From positions 434,001-498,000 of the forward strand of contig NZ_KB892002.1 of the NCBI RefSeq assembly GCF_000373645.1: a DNA stretch of 64,000 nt. The letters are read 5' to 3'. Source of the DNA: Streptomyces sp. ATexAB-D23. GTDB lineage: Bacteria; Actinomycetota; Actinomycetes; Streptomycetales; Streptomycetaceae. A program made the translations under genes and the position numbers. Below the pieces are notes generated by a model that saw only the letters and a list, made by a program, of their open reading frames with translations, searched no databases and was not told where the DNA came from. Positions 30,605 through 38,560 of this stretch are shown here, piece after piece. Numbering within the stretch: the first letter of the stretch is position 1; every line of letters starts with the position of its first letter.

Positions 30605-30973
30605 TTACAGCACCTCCGGCGCGAGCGAGATGATCTTCATGAACTTCTTCTCGCGCAGCTCACGGCCCACCGGGCCGAAGATACGGGTGCCGCGGGGGTC
30701 GCCGTCGTTCTTCAGAATGACGGCGGCGTTCTCGTCGAAGCGGATGTACGAGCCATCCTGACGACGACGCTCCTTGACGGTGCGAACGATGACGGCCTTG
30801 ACGACGTCACCCTTCTTCACGTTGCCACCGGGGATCGCGTCCTTGACGGTGGCGACGATGACGTCACCGATGCCCGCGTAGCGGCGACCCGAGCCACCGA
30901 GAACACGGATGGTGAGAATTTCCTTCGCACCCGTGTTGTCGGCGACGCGCAGTCGCGACTCCTGCTGGATCAC
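30605..30973 (-). CDS. rplN: 50S ribosomal protein L14
   Basis: First gene of the spc operon; a subunit-interface protein of 122 residues ([20 protein letters not shown]). Contains [20 protein letters not shown] and [21 protein letters not shown] 100-base gap with a hairpin separates it from rpsQ, the last S10-operon gene. Confidence 0.98.
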   Translation of the reverse strand: MIQQESRLRVADNTGAKEILTIRVLGGSGRRYAGIGDVIVATVKDAIPGGNVKKGDVVKAVIVRTVKERRRQDGSYIRFDENAAVILKNDGDPRGTRIFGPVGRELREKKFMKIISLAPEVL

Positions 30974-31001
30974 GTCTATCTCCTGATCGTCTGCCGGTTC
31001 C

Positions 31002-31033
31002 CGGCAGGGGCTCCGTTGCGGGAGCCCCTGCCG
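31002..31033 (-). terminator. Hairpin at the S10/spc operon junction
   Basis: CGGCAGGGGCTCC (31002-31014) pairs perfectly with GGAGCCCCTGCCG (31021-31033) with a six-base loop. It lies in the 100-base gap between rpsQ and rplN, where the S10 and spc operons meet, and is a candidate partial terminator. Confidence 0.65.
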
Positions 31034-31073
31034 AGCCTGGCGGAACTGACCTGAGGGGAATGCCCCTCAGGAA

Positions 31074-31358
31074 TTACTTGGCCTTCTCGAGGATCTCGAC
31101 GATGCGCCACCGCTTGGTGGCGGACAGCGGCCGGGTCTCCATCAGGAGAACGCGGTCGCCGACACCGGCGGAGTTCTGCTCGTCGTGGGCCTTGAGCTTG
31201 TTCGTACGGCGGATGACCTTGCCGTACAGCGCGTGCTTGACGCGGTCCTCGACGGCGACGACGACGGTCTTGTCCATCTTGTCGCCGACGACGAGGCCCT
31301 CACGGGTCTTGCGGAAGCCGCGCTCGGTCTTGGTCTCAGTCACAGTGTTCTCGCTCAT
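31074..31358 (-). CDS. rpsQ: 30S ribosomal protein S17
   Basis: Primary 16S rRNA-binding protein with an OB fold, 94 residues. Contains [20 protein letters not shown] and [20 protein letters not shown]. Its ATG overlaps the rpmC stop by one base. Last gene of the S10 group. Confidence 0.98.
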   Translation of the reverse strand: MSENTVTETKTERGFRKTREGLVVGDKMDKTVVVAVEDRVKHALYGKVIRRTNKLKAHDEQNSAGVGDRVLLMETRPLSATKRWRIVEILEKAK

Positions 31359-31582
31359 CAGACGCTCTCCACCGTCTCGATGCCGAGCTCGCGCTCACGC
31401 ATCAGGGTGTAGATCCGGGCGATGTCCTTACGGACGGACTTGAGCCGGCCGTGGTTTTCGAGCTGTCCGGTCGCCGCCTGGAAGCGGAGGTTGAACAGCT
31501 CTTCCTTGGCCTCGCGGAGCTTGTTGAGGAGCTCCTCGTTGCCCAGCTCGCGCAGCTCGGACGCCTTGGTACCGGCCGACAT
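31358..31582 (-). CDS. rpmC: 50S ribosomal protein L29
   Basis: Two-helix protein at the exit tunnel, 74 residues ([20 protein letters not shown]), with [20 protein letters not shown]. The ATG at 31582 is preferred over the GTG one codon upstream because it gives the usual TGATG overlap with the rplP stop. Confidence 0.96.
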   Translation of the reverse strand: MSAGTKASELRELGNEELLNKLREAKEELFNLRFQAATGQLENHGRLKSVRKDIARIYTLMRERELGIETVESV

Positions 31583-32001
31583 CACGACTCACCTGCCTCG
31601 CGCCGAACGATCCGGCACTTCATCGGAAGCTTGTGAGCAGCGCGGGTGAGCGCCTCACGAGCAATCTTCTCGTTCGGGTAGGACAGCTCGAACATCACCC
31701 GGCCCGGCTTGACGTTCGCGATCCACCACTCGGGAGAACCCTTACCGGAACCCATGCGGGTCTCGGCCGGCTTCTTCGTCAGGGGACGGTCCGGGTAGAT
31801 GTTGATCCAGACCTTGCCGCCACGCTTGATGTGACGGGTCATCGCGATACGAGCGGACTCGATCTGACGGTTCGTCACGTACGCCGGGGTCAGCGCCTGG
31901 ATGCCGTACTCGCCGAACGCAACCTGCGTGCCACCCTTGGACATACCGCTTCGCTTCGGGTGGTGCTGCTTGCGGTGCTTGACCCTACGGGGGATCAGCA
32001 T
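31582..32001 (-). CDS. rplP: 50S ribosomal protein L16
   Basis: Large-subunit protein near the A site and peptidyl transferase centre, 139 residues ([20 protein letters not shown]). Contains [20 protein letters not shown] and [20 protein letters not shown]. Starts five bases after rpsC and overlaps rpmC by one base. Confidence 0.98.
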   Translation of the reverse strand: MLIPRRVKHRKQHHPKRSGMSKGGTQVAFGEYGIQALTPAYVTNRQIESARIAMTRHIKRGGKVWINIYPDRPLTKKPAETRMGSGKGSPEWWIANVKPGRVMFELSYPNEKIAREALTRAAHKLPMKCRIVRREAGES

Positions 32002-32006
32002 TTCGG

Positions 32007-32843
32007 TCAGGCCTCCGTTCCGGTGCTCTCAGCAGCCGGAGCAGCGGCGGGCGCCTCGGCCTTGGGGGCCTCGGCGGCCGGAGCCGACTGCTGCGGCTTG
32101 CGGCCGCGGCCGCCACGCTCGCCACCGCGGCCACCGCGGCCGGCCGGGCGGTCAGCGCCGCCACGGGCCGGGCGGTTGCCCGCACGGGCAGCAGCGTTCT
32201 CGGCGCGGACCTCGGCGATGTTCTTGACGTCGCCCTTGTAGATCCAGACCTTCACGCCGATGCGGCCGAAGGTCGTCTTGGCCTCGAAGAAGCCGTAGTC
32301 GACGTTCGCGCGGAGCGTGTGCAGGGGCACGCGGCCCTCGCGGTAGAACTCCGAGCGGGACATCTCGGCGCCGCCGAGGCGGCCACCGCACTGGACCTTG
32401 ATGCCCTTGGCGCCGGCCTTCATCGAGCTCTGCATGCTCTTGCGCATGGCCCGACGGAAGGAGACGCGGGAGGACAGCTGCTCGGCGACGGCCTGGGCCA
32501 CCAGCTGAGCGTCCACCTCGGGGTTCTTGACCTCAAGGATGTTCAGCTGGACCTGCTTGCCGGTCAGCTTCTCCAGCTCGCCACGGATGCGATCGGCCTC
32601 GGCGCCGCGGCGGCCGATGACGATGCCCGGACGGGCGGTGTGGATGTCAACGCGGACGCGGTCGCGGGTGCGCTCGATCTCGACCTTCGAGATGCCGGCC
32701 CGCTCCATGCCCTTCGTCATCATGCGACGAATGGCGACGTCTTCCTTGACGTAGTCCTTGTACAGCTTGTCGGCGTACCAGCGGGACTTGAAGTCCGTGG
32801 TGATGCCGAGCCGGAACCCGTGCGGGTTTACCTTCTGGCCCAT
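32007..32843 (-). CDS. rpsC: 30S ribosomal protein S3
   Basis: Small-subunit protein at the mRNA entry tunnel. The 278 residues have the N-terminal KH domain ([20 protein letters not shown]) and [21 protein letters not shown] long Gly/Arg- then Ala/Pro-rich tail ([27 protein letters not shown]) is an actinobacterial extension. Overlaps rplV by one base. Confidence 0.98.
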   Translation of the reverse strand: MGQKVNPHGFRLGITTDFKSRWYADKLYKDYVKEDVAIRRMMTKGMERAGISKVEIERTRDRVRVDIHTARPGIVIGRRGAEADRIRGELEKLTGKQVQLNILEVKNPEVDAQLVAQAVAEQLSSRVSFRRAMRKSMQSSMKAGAKGIKVQCGGRLGGAEMSRSEFYREGRVPLHTLRANVDYGFFEAKTTFGRIGVKVWIYKGDVKNIAEVRAENAAARAGNRPARGGADRPAGRGGRGGERGGRGRKPQQSAPAAEAPKAEAPAAAPAAESTGTEA

Positions 32844-33190
32844 TACCGGGTTCCTTCCTTGCTGCTGACGACCACGGTGATGTGGCTGGTCCGCTTACGG
32901 ATCCGGTAGGCACGGCCCTGAGCACGCGGACGGAACCGCTTCAGGGTCGGGCCCTCGTCCACGTACGCCTCGCTGATGACCAGCGAGTTGGCGTCCGTGT
33001 GGTCGTAGTTGTGTGCAGCGTTGGCGATGGCGCTGTCCAGCACCTTGCCAACCGGCACGCTCGCGGCCTGCGGGGCGAAACGCAGGACCGCCTGAGCCTC
33101 CGTGGCATCCATGCCACGGATGAGGTCCACCACTCGGCGGGCCTTCATGGGCGTGACGCGGATGTACCGCGCCTGGGCCCTGGCTTCCAT
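32843..33190 (-). CDS. rplV: 50S ribosomal protein L22
   Basis: Lines the exit tunnel with its beta-hairpin. ATG 33190 gives 115 residues ([20 protein letters not shown]), with AAGGGACAACC upstream; an earlier in-frame ATG at 33214 is rejected. The tunnel loop [20 protein letters not shown] is intact, the region where macrolide-resistance changes occur in other bacteria. Confidence 0.97.
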   Translation of the reverse strand: MEARAQARYIRVTPMKARRVVDLIRGMDATEAQAVLRFAPQAASVPVGKVLDSAIANAAHNYDHTDANSLVISEAYVDEGPTLKRFRPRAQGRAYRIRKRTSHITVVVSSKEGTR

Positions 33191-33231
33191 GGTTGTCCCT
33201 TCGGTGTAAGTCATAGTCAGGTCACCCCGCG

Positions 33232-33513
33232 TTAGCGGCGCTTCGACTTCCGGTCGTCCTTGACGTGGCCGCGGAAGGTGCGAGTCGGCGAGAACTCGCC
33301 GAGCTTGTGGCCGACCATCGACTCGGTGACGAACACCGGGACGTGGATCTTGCCGTTGTGCACCGCGATGGTGTGACCCAGCATGGCCGGGACGATCATC
33401 GAGCGACGGGACCAGGTCTTGATGACGTTCTTGGTGCCTGCCTCGTTCTGTACGTCCACCTTCTTGGCGAGGTGGCCGTCGACGAAGGGCCCCTTCTTGA
33501 GACTGCGCGGCAT
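33232..33513 (-). CDS. rpsS: 30S ribosomal protein S19
   Basis: Small-subunit head protein of 93 residues ([20 protein letters not shown]). Contains [20 protein letters not shown] and [20 protein letters not shown]. Lies between rplB and rplV. Confidence 0.98.
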   Translation of the reverse strand: MPRSLKKGPFVDGHLAKKVDVQNEAGTKNVIKTWSRRSMIVPAMLGHTIAVHNGKIHVPVFVTESMVGHKLGEFSPTRTFRGHVKDDRKSKRR

Positions 33514-33525
33514 CTAAACCCGCTC

Positions 33526-34362
33526 CTAGCGCTTCTTGTTCGTCTTGCGGCGGCGGACGATGTACTTGTTCGACGCCTTCTTGGGCGAACGAGTACGACC
33601 TTCCTTCTTACCCCACGGCGAAACCGGGTGACGGCCACCGGAGGTCTTACCCTCACCACCACCGTGCGGGTGGTCGACCGGGTTCATCACGACACCACGG
33701 ACGGTCGGGCGGACGCCCTTCCACCGCATGCGGCCGGCCTTGCCCCAGTTGATGTTCGACTGCTCGGCGTTGCCGACCTCGCCGATGGTGGCGCGGCAGC
33801 GGGCGTCGACCAGGCGGATCTCACCCGACGGCATACGAAGGTGGGCCATGGTGCCCTCCTTCGCCAGCAGCTGCACGGAGGCACCCGCGGAACGGGCGAA
33901 CTTCGCGCCGCCGCCGGGCCGCAGCTCGATGGCGTGGATGGTCGTACCGACCGGGATGTTGCGCAGCGCCAGGTTGTTGCCGGGCTTGATGTCGGCGGCC
34001 GGGCCGTTCTCGACACGGTCGCCCTGCGCCAGGCCACGCGGCGCGATGATGTAGCGCTTCTCGCCGTCCGCGTAGTGCAGGAGCGCGATGCGCGCGGTGC
34101 GGTTGGGGTCGTACTCGATGTGCGCGACCTTGGCCGGCACGCCGTCCTTGTCGTGACGACGGAAGTCGATCACGCGGTAGGCGCGCTTGTGGCCACCACC
34201 CTGGTGGCGAACGGTCACACGACCGGCGTTGTTACGGCCGCCCTTGCTGTGCAGGGGGCGGACCAGCGACTTCTCCGGCGTGGACCGCGTGATCTCGACA
34301 AAGTCGGCGACGCTGGAGCCACGACGGCCCGGGGTCGTCGGCTTGTACTTGCGGATACCCAT
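33526..34362 (-). CDS. rplB: 50S ribosomal protein L2
   Basis: Large-subunit protein needed for subunit joining and peptidyl transfer, 278 residues. Contains [24 protein letters not shown]-equivalent [20 protein letters not shown] and the conserved [20 protein letters not shown] with its functional His near residue 229. Confidence 0.98.
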   Translation of the reverse strand: MGIRKYKPTTPGRRGSSVADFVEITRSTPEKSLVRPLHSKGGRNNAGRVTVRHQGGGHKRAYRVIDFRRHDKDGVPAKVAHIEYDPNRTARIALLHYADGEKRYIIAPRGLAQGDRVENGPAADIKPGNNLALRNIPVGTTIHAIELRPGGGAKFARSAGASVQLLAKEGTMAHLRMPSGEIRLVDARCRATIGEVGNAEQSNINWGKAGRMRWKGVRPTVRGVVMNPVDHPHGGGEGKTSGGRHPVSPWGKKEGRTRSPKKASNKYIVRRRKTNKKR

Positions 34363-34401
34363 TTCTCAGTCCTCGTCCGATTCCGGACGACTCGACCTCA
34401 C

Positions 34402-34725
34402 TTAAGAGGTCGGGCCGCCGAAGATGTCGATACGGTCGCCCTCAGCGAGGGTCACGATGGCGCGCTTGGTGTCAGCCCGCTTGCCGAAACCGGTCTTGGT
34501 GCGCTTGCGCTTACCCTGCCGGTTGATCGTGTTGACCCCGGTGACCTTGACCGAGAAGACCGCTTCCACGGCCTGCTTGATCTGGGTCTTGTTGGAGCCG
34601 GGCGCGACGATGAACGTGTACTTGTTCTCGTCGAGCAGCGCGTAGCTCTTCTCCGAGACAACCGGCTTGACGAGAACGTCGCGCGGGTCGGAGTAGGTCT
34701 TGCTGGTAACGGTCGCCTCGCTCAT
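34402..34725 (-). CDS. rplW: 50S ribosomal protein L23
   Basis: Exit-tunnel rim protein that docks trigger factor and SRP, 107 residues. Contains [20 protein letters not shown] and [20 protein letters not shown]. Its ATG overlaps the rplD stop by one base. Confidence 0.98.
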   Translation of the reverse strand: MSEATVTSKTYSDPRDVLVKPVVSEKSYALLDENKYTFIVAPGSNKTQIKQAVEAVFSVKVTGVNTINRQGKRKRTKTGFGKRADTKRAIVTLAEGDRIDIFGGPTS

Positions 34726-35375
34726 CAGGCGTCGCTCCCTTCGGTCTCAGCGGTCTGGGGGCCAGACACGAAGGACTCGAAGGCGGCCTGAGTGAAGACC
34801 ACGTCGTCAGAGACGATCACGTCGTACGTGTTCAGCTGGCCCGGCTCCAGGATGTGCACCTGGGGCAGGTTGCGTGCGGAGAGCCACGCGGCCTCGTCGT
34901 TGCGGTCGACGACCAGGAGCACGTTCTTGCGCTCCGAGATCTTGCCGAACAGCGACTTGGCGGCCTTCGTGGAGACTCCACCCTCGACCACGCCGGTGAC
35001 GACGTGGATGCGGGAGTGACGCGCCCGGTCGGAGAGGGCACCGCGCAGGGCGGCGGCCTTCATCTTCTTCGGGGTGCGCTGCGAGTAGTCACGCGGCTGC
35101 GGGCCGTGGACGACGCCACCGCCGACGAACTGCGGCGCACGGGTCGAGCCCTGGCGCGCGCGGCCGGTGCCCTTCTGGCGGTACGGCTTGCGCCCACCAC
35201 CGCGGACCTCGCCACGGGTCTTGGTCTTGTGCGTGCCCTGACGGGCGGCTGCCAGCTGTGCGACGACGACCTGGTGGATCAGCGGGACGCTGGTCTTGGC
35301 GTCGAAGATCTCCGCGGGGAGCTCGACGGTACCGGCCTTGTCGCCTGCCGGCGAAAGGATGTCAATGGTGCTCAT
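34725..35375 (-). CDS. rplD: 50S ribosomal protein L4
   Basis: Exit-tunnel protein, 216 residues ([20 protein letters not shown]). The tunnel loop [20 protein letters not shown] is intact, as is [20 protein letters not shown]. Four bases after rplC. In Proteobacteria L4 represses the S10 operon; no such site was looked for here beyond the leader. Confidence 0.98.
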   Translation of the reverse strand: MSTIDILSPAGDKAGTVELPAEIFDAKTSVPLIHQVVVAQLAAARQGTHKTKTRGEVRGGGRKPYRQKGTGRARQGSTRAPQFVGGGVVHGPQPRDYSQRTPKKMKAAALRGALSDRARHSRIHVVTGVVEGGVSTKAAKSLFGKISERKNVLLVVDRNDEAAWLSARNLPQVHILEPGQLNTYDVIVSDDVVFTQAAFESFVSGPQTAETEGSDA

Positions 35376-35379
35376 TACC

Positions 35380-36024
35380 TCAAGCCCCCTTGGCCGCGGT
35401 ACGGACCAGGACGAGGCCGCCGTTCGGACCGGGGACCGCGCCCTTGATGAGCAGCAGACCCTTCTCCGCGTCGACCGCGTGGATGGTCAGGTTCTGGGTG
35501 GTGACGCGCTCGTTACCCATCCGACCGGCCATGCGCATGCCCTTGAAGACACGCCCAGGGGTGGCGCAGCCACCGATCGAACCGGGGGAGCGGTGCTTGC
35601 GCTGGACGCCGTGACCGGCACCGAGGCCCTTGAAGTTGTGACGCTTCATGACACCGGCGAAGCCCTTGCCCTTGCTCTTGCCCGTGACGTCGACCTTGAC
35701 GCCGGACTCGAACACCTGGGCGGTGATCTCCTGGCCGAGCGTGTACTCGCTGGCGTCAGGGGTGCGGAGCTCCACCAGGTGGCGGCGCGGGGTCACGTCG
35801 GCCTTGGCGAAGTGGCCCTTGAGGGGCTTGTTCACCTTGCGCGGGTCGATCTCGCCGAAGGCGATCTGGACCGACTCGTAGCCGTCGCTGTCGTTGGTGC
35901 GGACCTGGGTCACGACGCAGGGCCCGGCCTTGACGACGGTCACCGGGACAACCCGGTTGTTCTCGTCCCAGACCTGGGTCATGCCGAGCTTCTCGCCCAG
36001 GACGCCCTTAATGTTCTTAGCCAT
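35380..36024 (-). CDS. rplC: 50S ribosomal protein L3
   Basis: Early-assembling protein reaching the peptidyl transferase centre, 214 residues. ATG 36024 ([20 protein letters not shown]) is 13 bases after rpsJ. Blocks [20 protein letters not shown] and [20 protein letters not shown] are diagnostic. Confidence 0.98.
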   Translation of the reverse strand: MAKNIKGVLGEKLGMTQVWDENNRVVPVTVVKAGPCVVTQVRTNDSDGYESVQIAFGEIDPRKVNKPLKGHFAKADVTPRRHLVELRTPDASEYTLGQEITAQVFESGVKVDVTGKSKGKGFAGVMKRHNFKGLGAGHGVQRKHRSPGSIGGCATPGRVFKGMRMAGRMGNERVTTQNLTIHAVDAEKGLLLIKGAVPGPNGGLVLVRTAAKGA

Positions 36025-36037
36025 CTCGCGCGTCACC

Positions 36038-36346
36038 TCAGAGCTTGATCTCGATGTCGACGCCCGCCGGCAGGTCGAGGCGCATGAGCGAGTCAACCGT
36101 CTTCGGCGTGGGGTCGAGGATGTCGATGAGGCGCTTGTGCGTGCGCATCTCGAAGTGCTCGCGCGAGTCCTTGTACTTGTGCGGCGACTTGATGACGCAG
36201 TACACGTTCTTCTCAGTGGGCAGCGGCACCGGGCCCGCGACCGACGCACCAGTGCGGGTCACCGTCTCGACGATCTTCTTCGCCGAGGAGTCGATGACCT
36301 CGTGGTCGTAGGCCTTGAGCCGGATGCGGATCTTCTGTCCCGCCAT
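36038..36346 (-). CDS. rpsJ: 30S ribosomal protein S10
   Basis: First gene of the S10 operon, 102 residues ([20 protein letters not shown]). It is a small-subunit head protein and also the NusE antitermination factor. Contains [20 protein letters not shown] and [21 protein letters not shown] leader element shared with rpsL lies 63 bases upstream. Confidence 0.98.
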   Translation of the reverse strand: MAGQKIRIRLKAYDHEVIDSSAKKIVETVTRTGASVAGPVPLPTEKNVYCVIKSPHKYKDSREHFEMRTHKRLIDILDPTPKTVDSLMRLDLPAGVDIEIKL

Positions 36347-36844
36347 GGCTACTAGTAGTCCTGTCTCTCGTTAACGCTCTGGAACCCGAGGTTCTGGTAA
36401 CTCCGCCTCCGACCCACGCGGTCGGGCGTGTCGCATCCCCTCTACGCAGAAGTCCCGAAGGATTTCCCAACCAAGGGGGTGCGGGCCAAAGACCGCGCTG
36501 CCGGGGGTGAAACCCCACCGGGTGCCTGGCCGGTGCCCCACTTACGCTTCCCGAAAGATTCCCGTACGTCCGGCCCGCATGGGGCCGACGAGTACTGTGG
36601 GACTCGCTTCCGGTCCTCCCGGCGGGAGGCGCGCAGCATTGACACTCAACCGAGCAACCTGGCCAGTGTGCCACACGGGTCATGAGCCTGGCCAATTGGG
36701 TCGGGGATCTTACCCCTCCCGAGTGGCTGGTCAAACGCGGGCACGCCCCGGTGCCCCCCCCCTTACCGCATATTCGGTCGAGCGCTCCCCGCTCCCGCCC
36801 CTACAGTGACCGGCCGGGCACGGCGTCGTCACGGGGGCACAGAC
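36347..36844. promoter_or_regulatory. S10 operon promoter/leader and divergent RNA-repair promoter region
   Basis: A 498-base divergent gap between rpsJ (minus) and the RNA ligase gene (plus). The rpsJ side contains a 25-base element (36409-36433) almost identical to one upstream of rpsL. On the plus strand TTGACA at 36639-36644 could be a -35 box, with CAGTGT 19 bases further on as a weak -10. A short hairpin GGCCCG-CAT-GGGGCC-like pair is near 36575. I see no convincing gene here. Confidence 0.5.
36409..36433 (-). promoter_or_regulatory. Shared r-protein leader element (rpsJ copy)
   Basis: In the minus transcript it reads CGACACGC followed by CCGACC-GCGTG-GGTCGG, a 6-base-pair hairpin. It differs at one base of 25 from the element 50 bases upstream of rpsL (60183-60207). 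It ends 63 bases before the rpsJ start. Its role is unknown. Confidence 0.6.
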
Positions 36845-38560
36845 ATGCGTACGCACTATCCGCGGACCTCTCATCTGCCCTGGTCCCCCGGGGCCACCTC
36901 GGACGACGTGCGGATGACGGACCTCGCCGCGCTGACCGGTGCGGAGGTCGTGGTCACCGAGAAGCTGGACGGCGAGAACACCACGCTGTACGCCGACGGG
37001 CTGCACGCCCGCTCCCTCGACTCCGCGCACCACCCTTCCCGCACCTGGGTGAAGGCCCTCCAGGCCCGGATCGGCGCCCGCATCCCGCAGGGGTGGCGGA
37101 TCTGCGGCGAGAACGTGTTCGCCCGGCACTCCCTCGCGTACGACTCGCTGGAGAGCCACTTCTACGGCTTCTCCGTCTGGGACGGCGACCGGTGCCTGGA
37201 CTGGGACCGGACCGTGGCGTTCCTCCGCGACCTGGGCATCCCCGCACCTCCGGTGCTGTGGCGCGGGGTGTTCGACGCGAAGGCGCTGCGCGCGCTGAAG
37301 CTGGATACGGGGCGGCAGGAGGGGTACGTGGTGCGCCCGGTCGAGAGCTTCCCGGGCGTCGTGTTCGGGCGCCGGGTGGGCAAGTGGGTGCGCCCCGGGC
37401 ATGTGGCGACGGACACCCACTGGATGCACGCGGAGGTCGTGGAGAACGGCCTCGGACCGGCCGCCGCCCTGTGGGCCGTACGCTCCGGCGCCCCCGTCGA
37501 CCCGGCGGCCCTCGCCACGTCCGTCGGCACGGGCCCCGGCGACGGGGGCGCCGCCACGGCCCCCGCCGACGCCCCCGCCGCGCTCGCCCCCGCCGACGCC
37601 CCCGCCGCGCTCGCCGCCGCCGACGCCCTCGACGCGCTGGGCCGGGGCGGCGACGACCGGCTCGCCGGTGTCCTCGCCGCGCTGCTGCACGGCACCCGCC
37701 GCACCACCCTCGCCCCCGCGCTCGCCGGCCCCCTCGGCATGCCGCTCGCCCGCCGCGTCGCGGACCTCGTCGGGCTGTACCCCGCCCTGCACCGTCCCTA
37801 CCCGGACGAGGAGCGGCGGGCCGGTCTGGCCCGGATGGCGCTCGCCGCCGACCTGAGCGTCCTGCACGCGCTGTCCGGGGTGCTGGCGGACACCCCCGAG
37901 GCGCGGGAGCAGGTCGAGTGGTCGGCCCTGCACGCGGAGGAGGTACGGGAACCGGCCGGCCTGAGCGAGGCGTTCGCCGATCTCGCGCCCGAGGCCGGGG
38001 CCCGGTGCCTGGCGCAGGCCCGCGAGGCGTACGCGCTGGGCCGCGTCACCACCGCCGACGAGGCGGTCGCCGCGACCTGGCGGTGGCGGTCCGGGGACTT
38101 CCCCCGCCTGATCCAGCTGGCCGGCCCCTCGGGCAGCGGCAAGAGCACCTTCGGCCGGGGCCTGCCGGGCACCGCCACCTGTATATCCCTGGACGATCTG
38201 CGCCTGGCGAGGGGTTCGCGCGCCGACCAGAGCGCCAACGAGGACGTCCTGCGCGAGGGCCTGGACCGCCTCGACGCCGCGCTCGTCCCGGGCGCGACGG
38301 TGGTCTGGGACGCCACCTCGCTCAACCCGCGCCGGCGCTCCCTGGTCCACGCGGTCGCCCGCCGCCGCGACGCCCTCGTCACCCACGCCGTGGCCTGGAT
38401 CGGCGAGGACGAACTGACCGCGCGCAACGGGCGCCGCGAGCACCCCGTACCCCCGCAGGTGCTGGCGTCGCAGCTGCACCGGTTCGTCCCGCCGTACCCC
38501 GGCCAGGCGCACCGCACCTGGTACATCGGCACCAGCGGAACCGTGGAGGACCGGGCCTGA
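36845..38560 (+). CDS. RNA ligase fused to a polynucleotide-kinase-like P-loop domain
   Basis: Bifunctional nucleic-acid repair enzyme of 571 residues, inferred to rejoin broken RNA. The N-terminal ligase domain (about 1-190) has the nucleotidyl-transfer motifs: I, EKLDGEN with Lys40 as the adenylated residue; IIIa-like, GENVFARHSLAY; IV, EGYVVRP (about 158-164); V, GKWVRPGH (about 180). A linker follows with a nine-residue repeat (APADAPAAL, three copies near 239-265). The C-terminal domain has P-loop LAGPSGSGKST (425-435), DDLRLARG and VVWDATSLN, like AAA_33/PNK kinases. ATG 36845 is chosen; an upstream in-frame start is weak. The stop overlaps the next gene (TGATG), so the two are coupled. 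Whether the natural substrate is RNA is inferred from the family. Confidence 0.85.
   Translation: MRTHYPRTSHLPWSPGATSDDVRMTDLAALTGAEVVVTEKLDGENTTLYADGLHARSLDSAHHPSRTWVKALQARIGARIPQGWRICGENVFARHSLAYDSLESHFYGFSVWDGDRCLDWDRTVAFLRDLGIPAPPVLWRGVFDAKALRALKLDTGRQEGYVVRPVESFPGVVFGRRVGKWVRPGHVATDTHWMHAEVVENGLGPAAALWAVRSGAPVDPAALATSVGTGPGDGGAATAPADAPAALAPADAPAALAAADALDALGRGGDDRLAGVLAALLHGTRRTTLAPALAGPLGMPLARRVADLVGLYPALHRPYPDEERRAGLARMALAADLSVLHALSGVLADTPEAREQVEWSALHAEEVREPAGLSEAFADLAPEAGARCLAQAREAYALGRVTTADEAVAATWRWRSGDFPRLIQLAGPSGSGKSTFGRGLPGTATCISLDDLRLARGSRADQSANEDVLREGLDRLDAALVPGATVVWDATSLNPRRRSLVHAVARRRDALVTHAVAWIGEDELTARNGRREHPVPPQVLASQLHRFVPPYPGQAHRTWYIGTSGTVEDRA
37559..37639 (+). repeat. 27-base tandem repeat in the ligase-kinase linker
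   Basis: Units at 37559-37585 and 37586-37612 are identical; a third at 37613-37639 is diverged. They encode APADAPAAL, APADAPAAL and AAADALDAL in frame. This is a likely flexible inter-domain linker that can vary in copy number. Confidence 0.85.
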
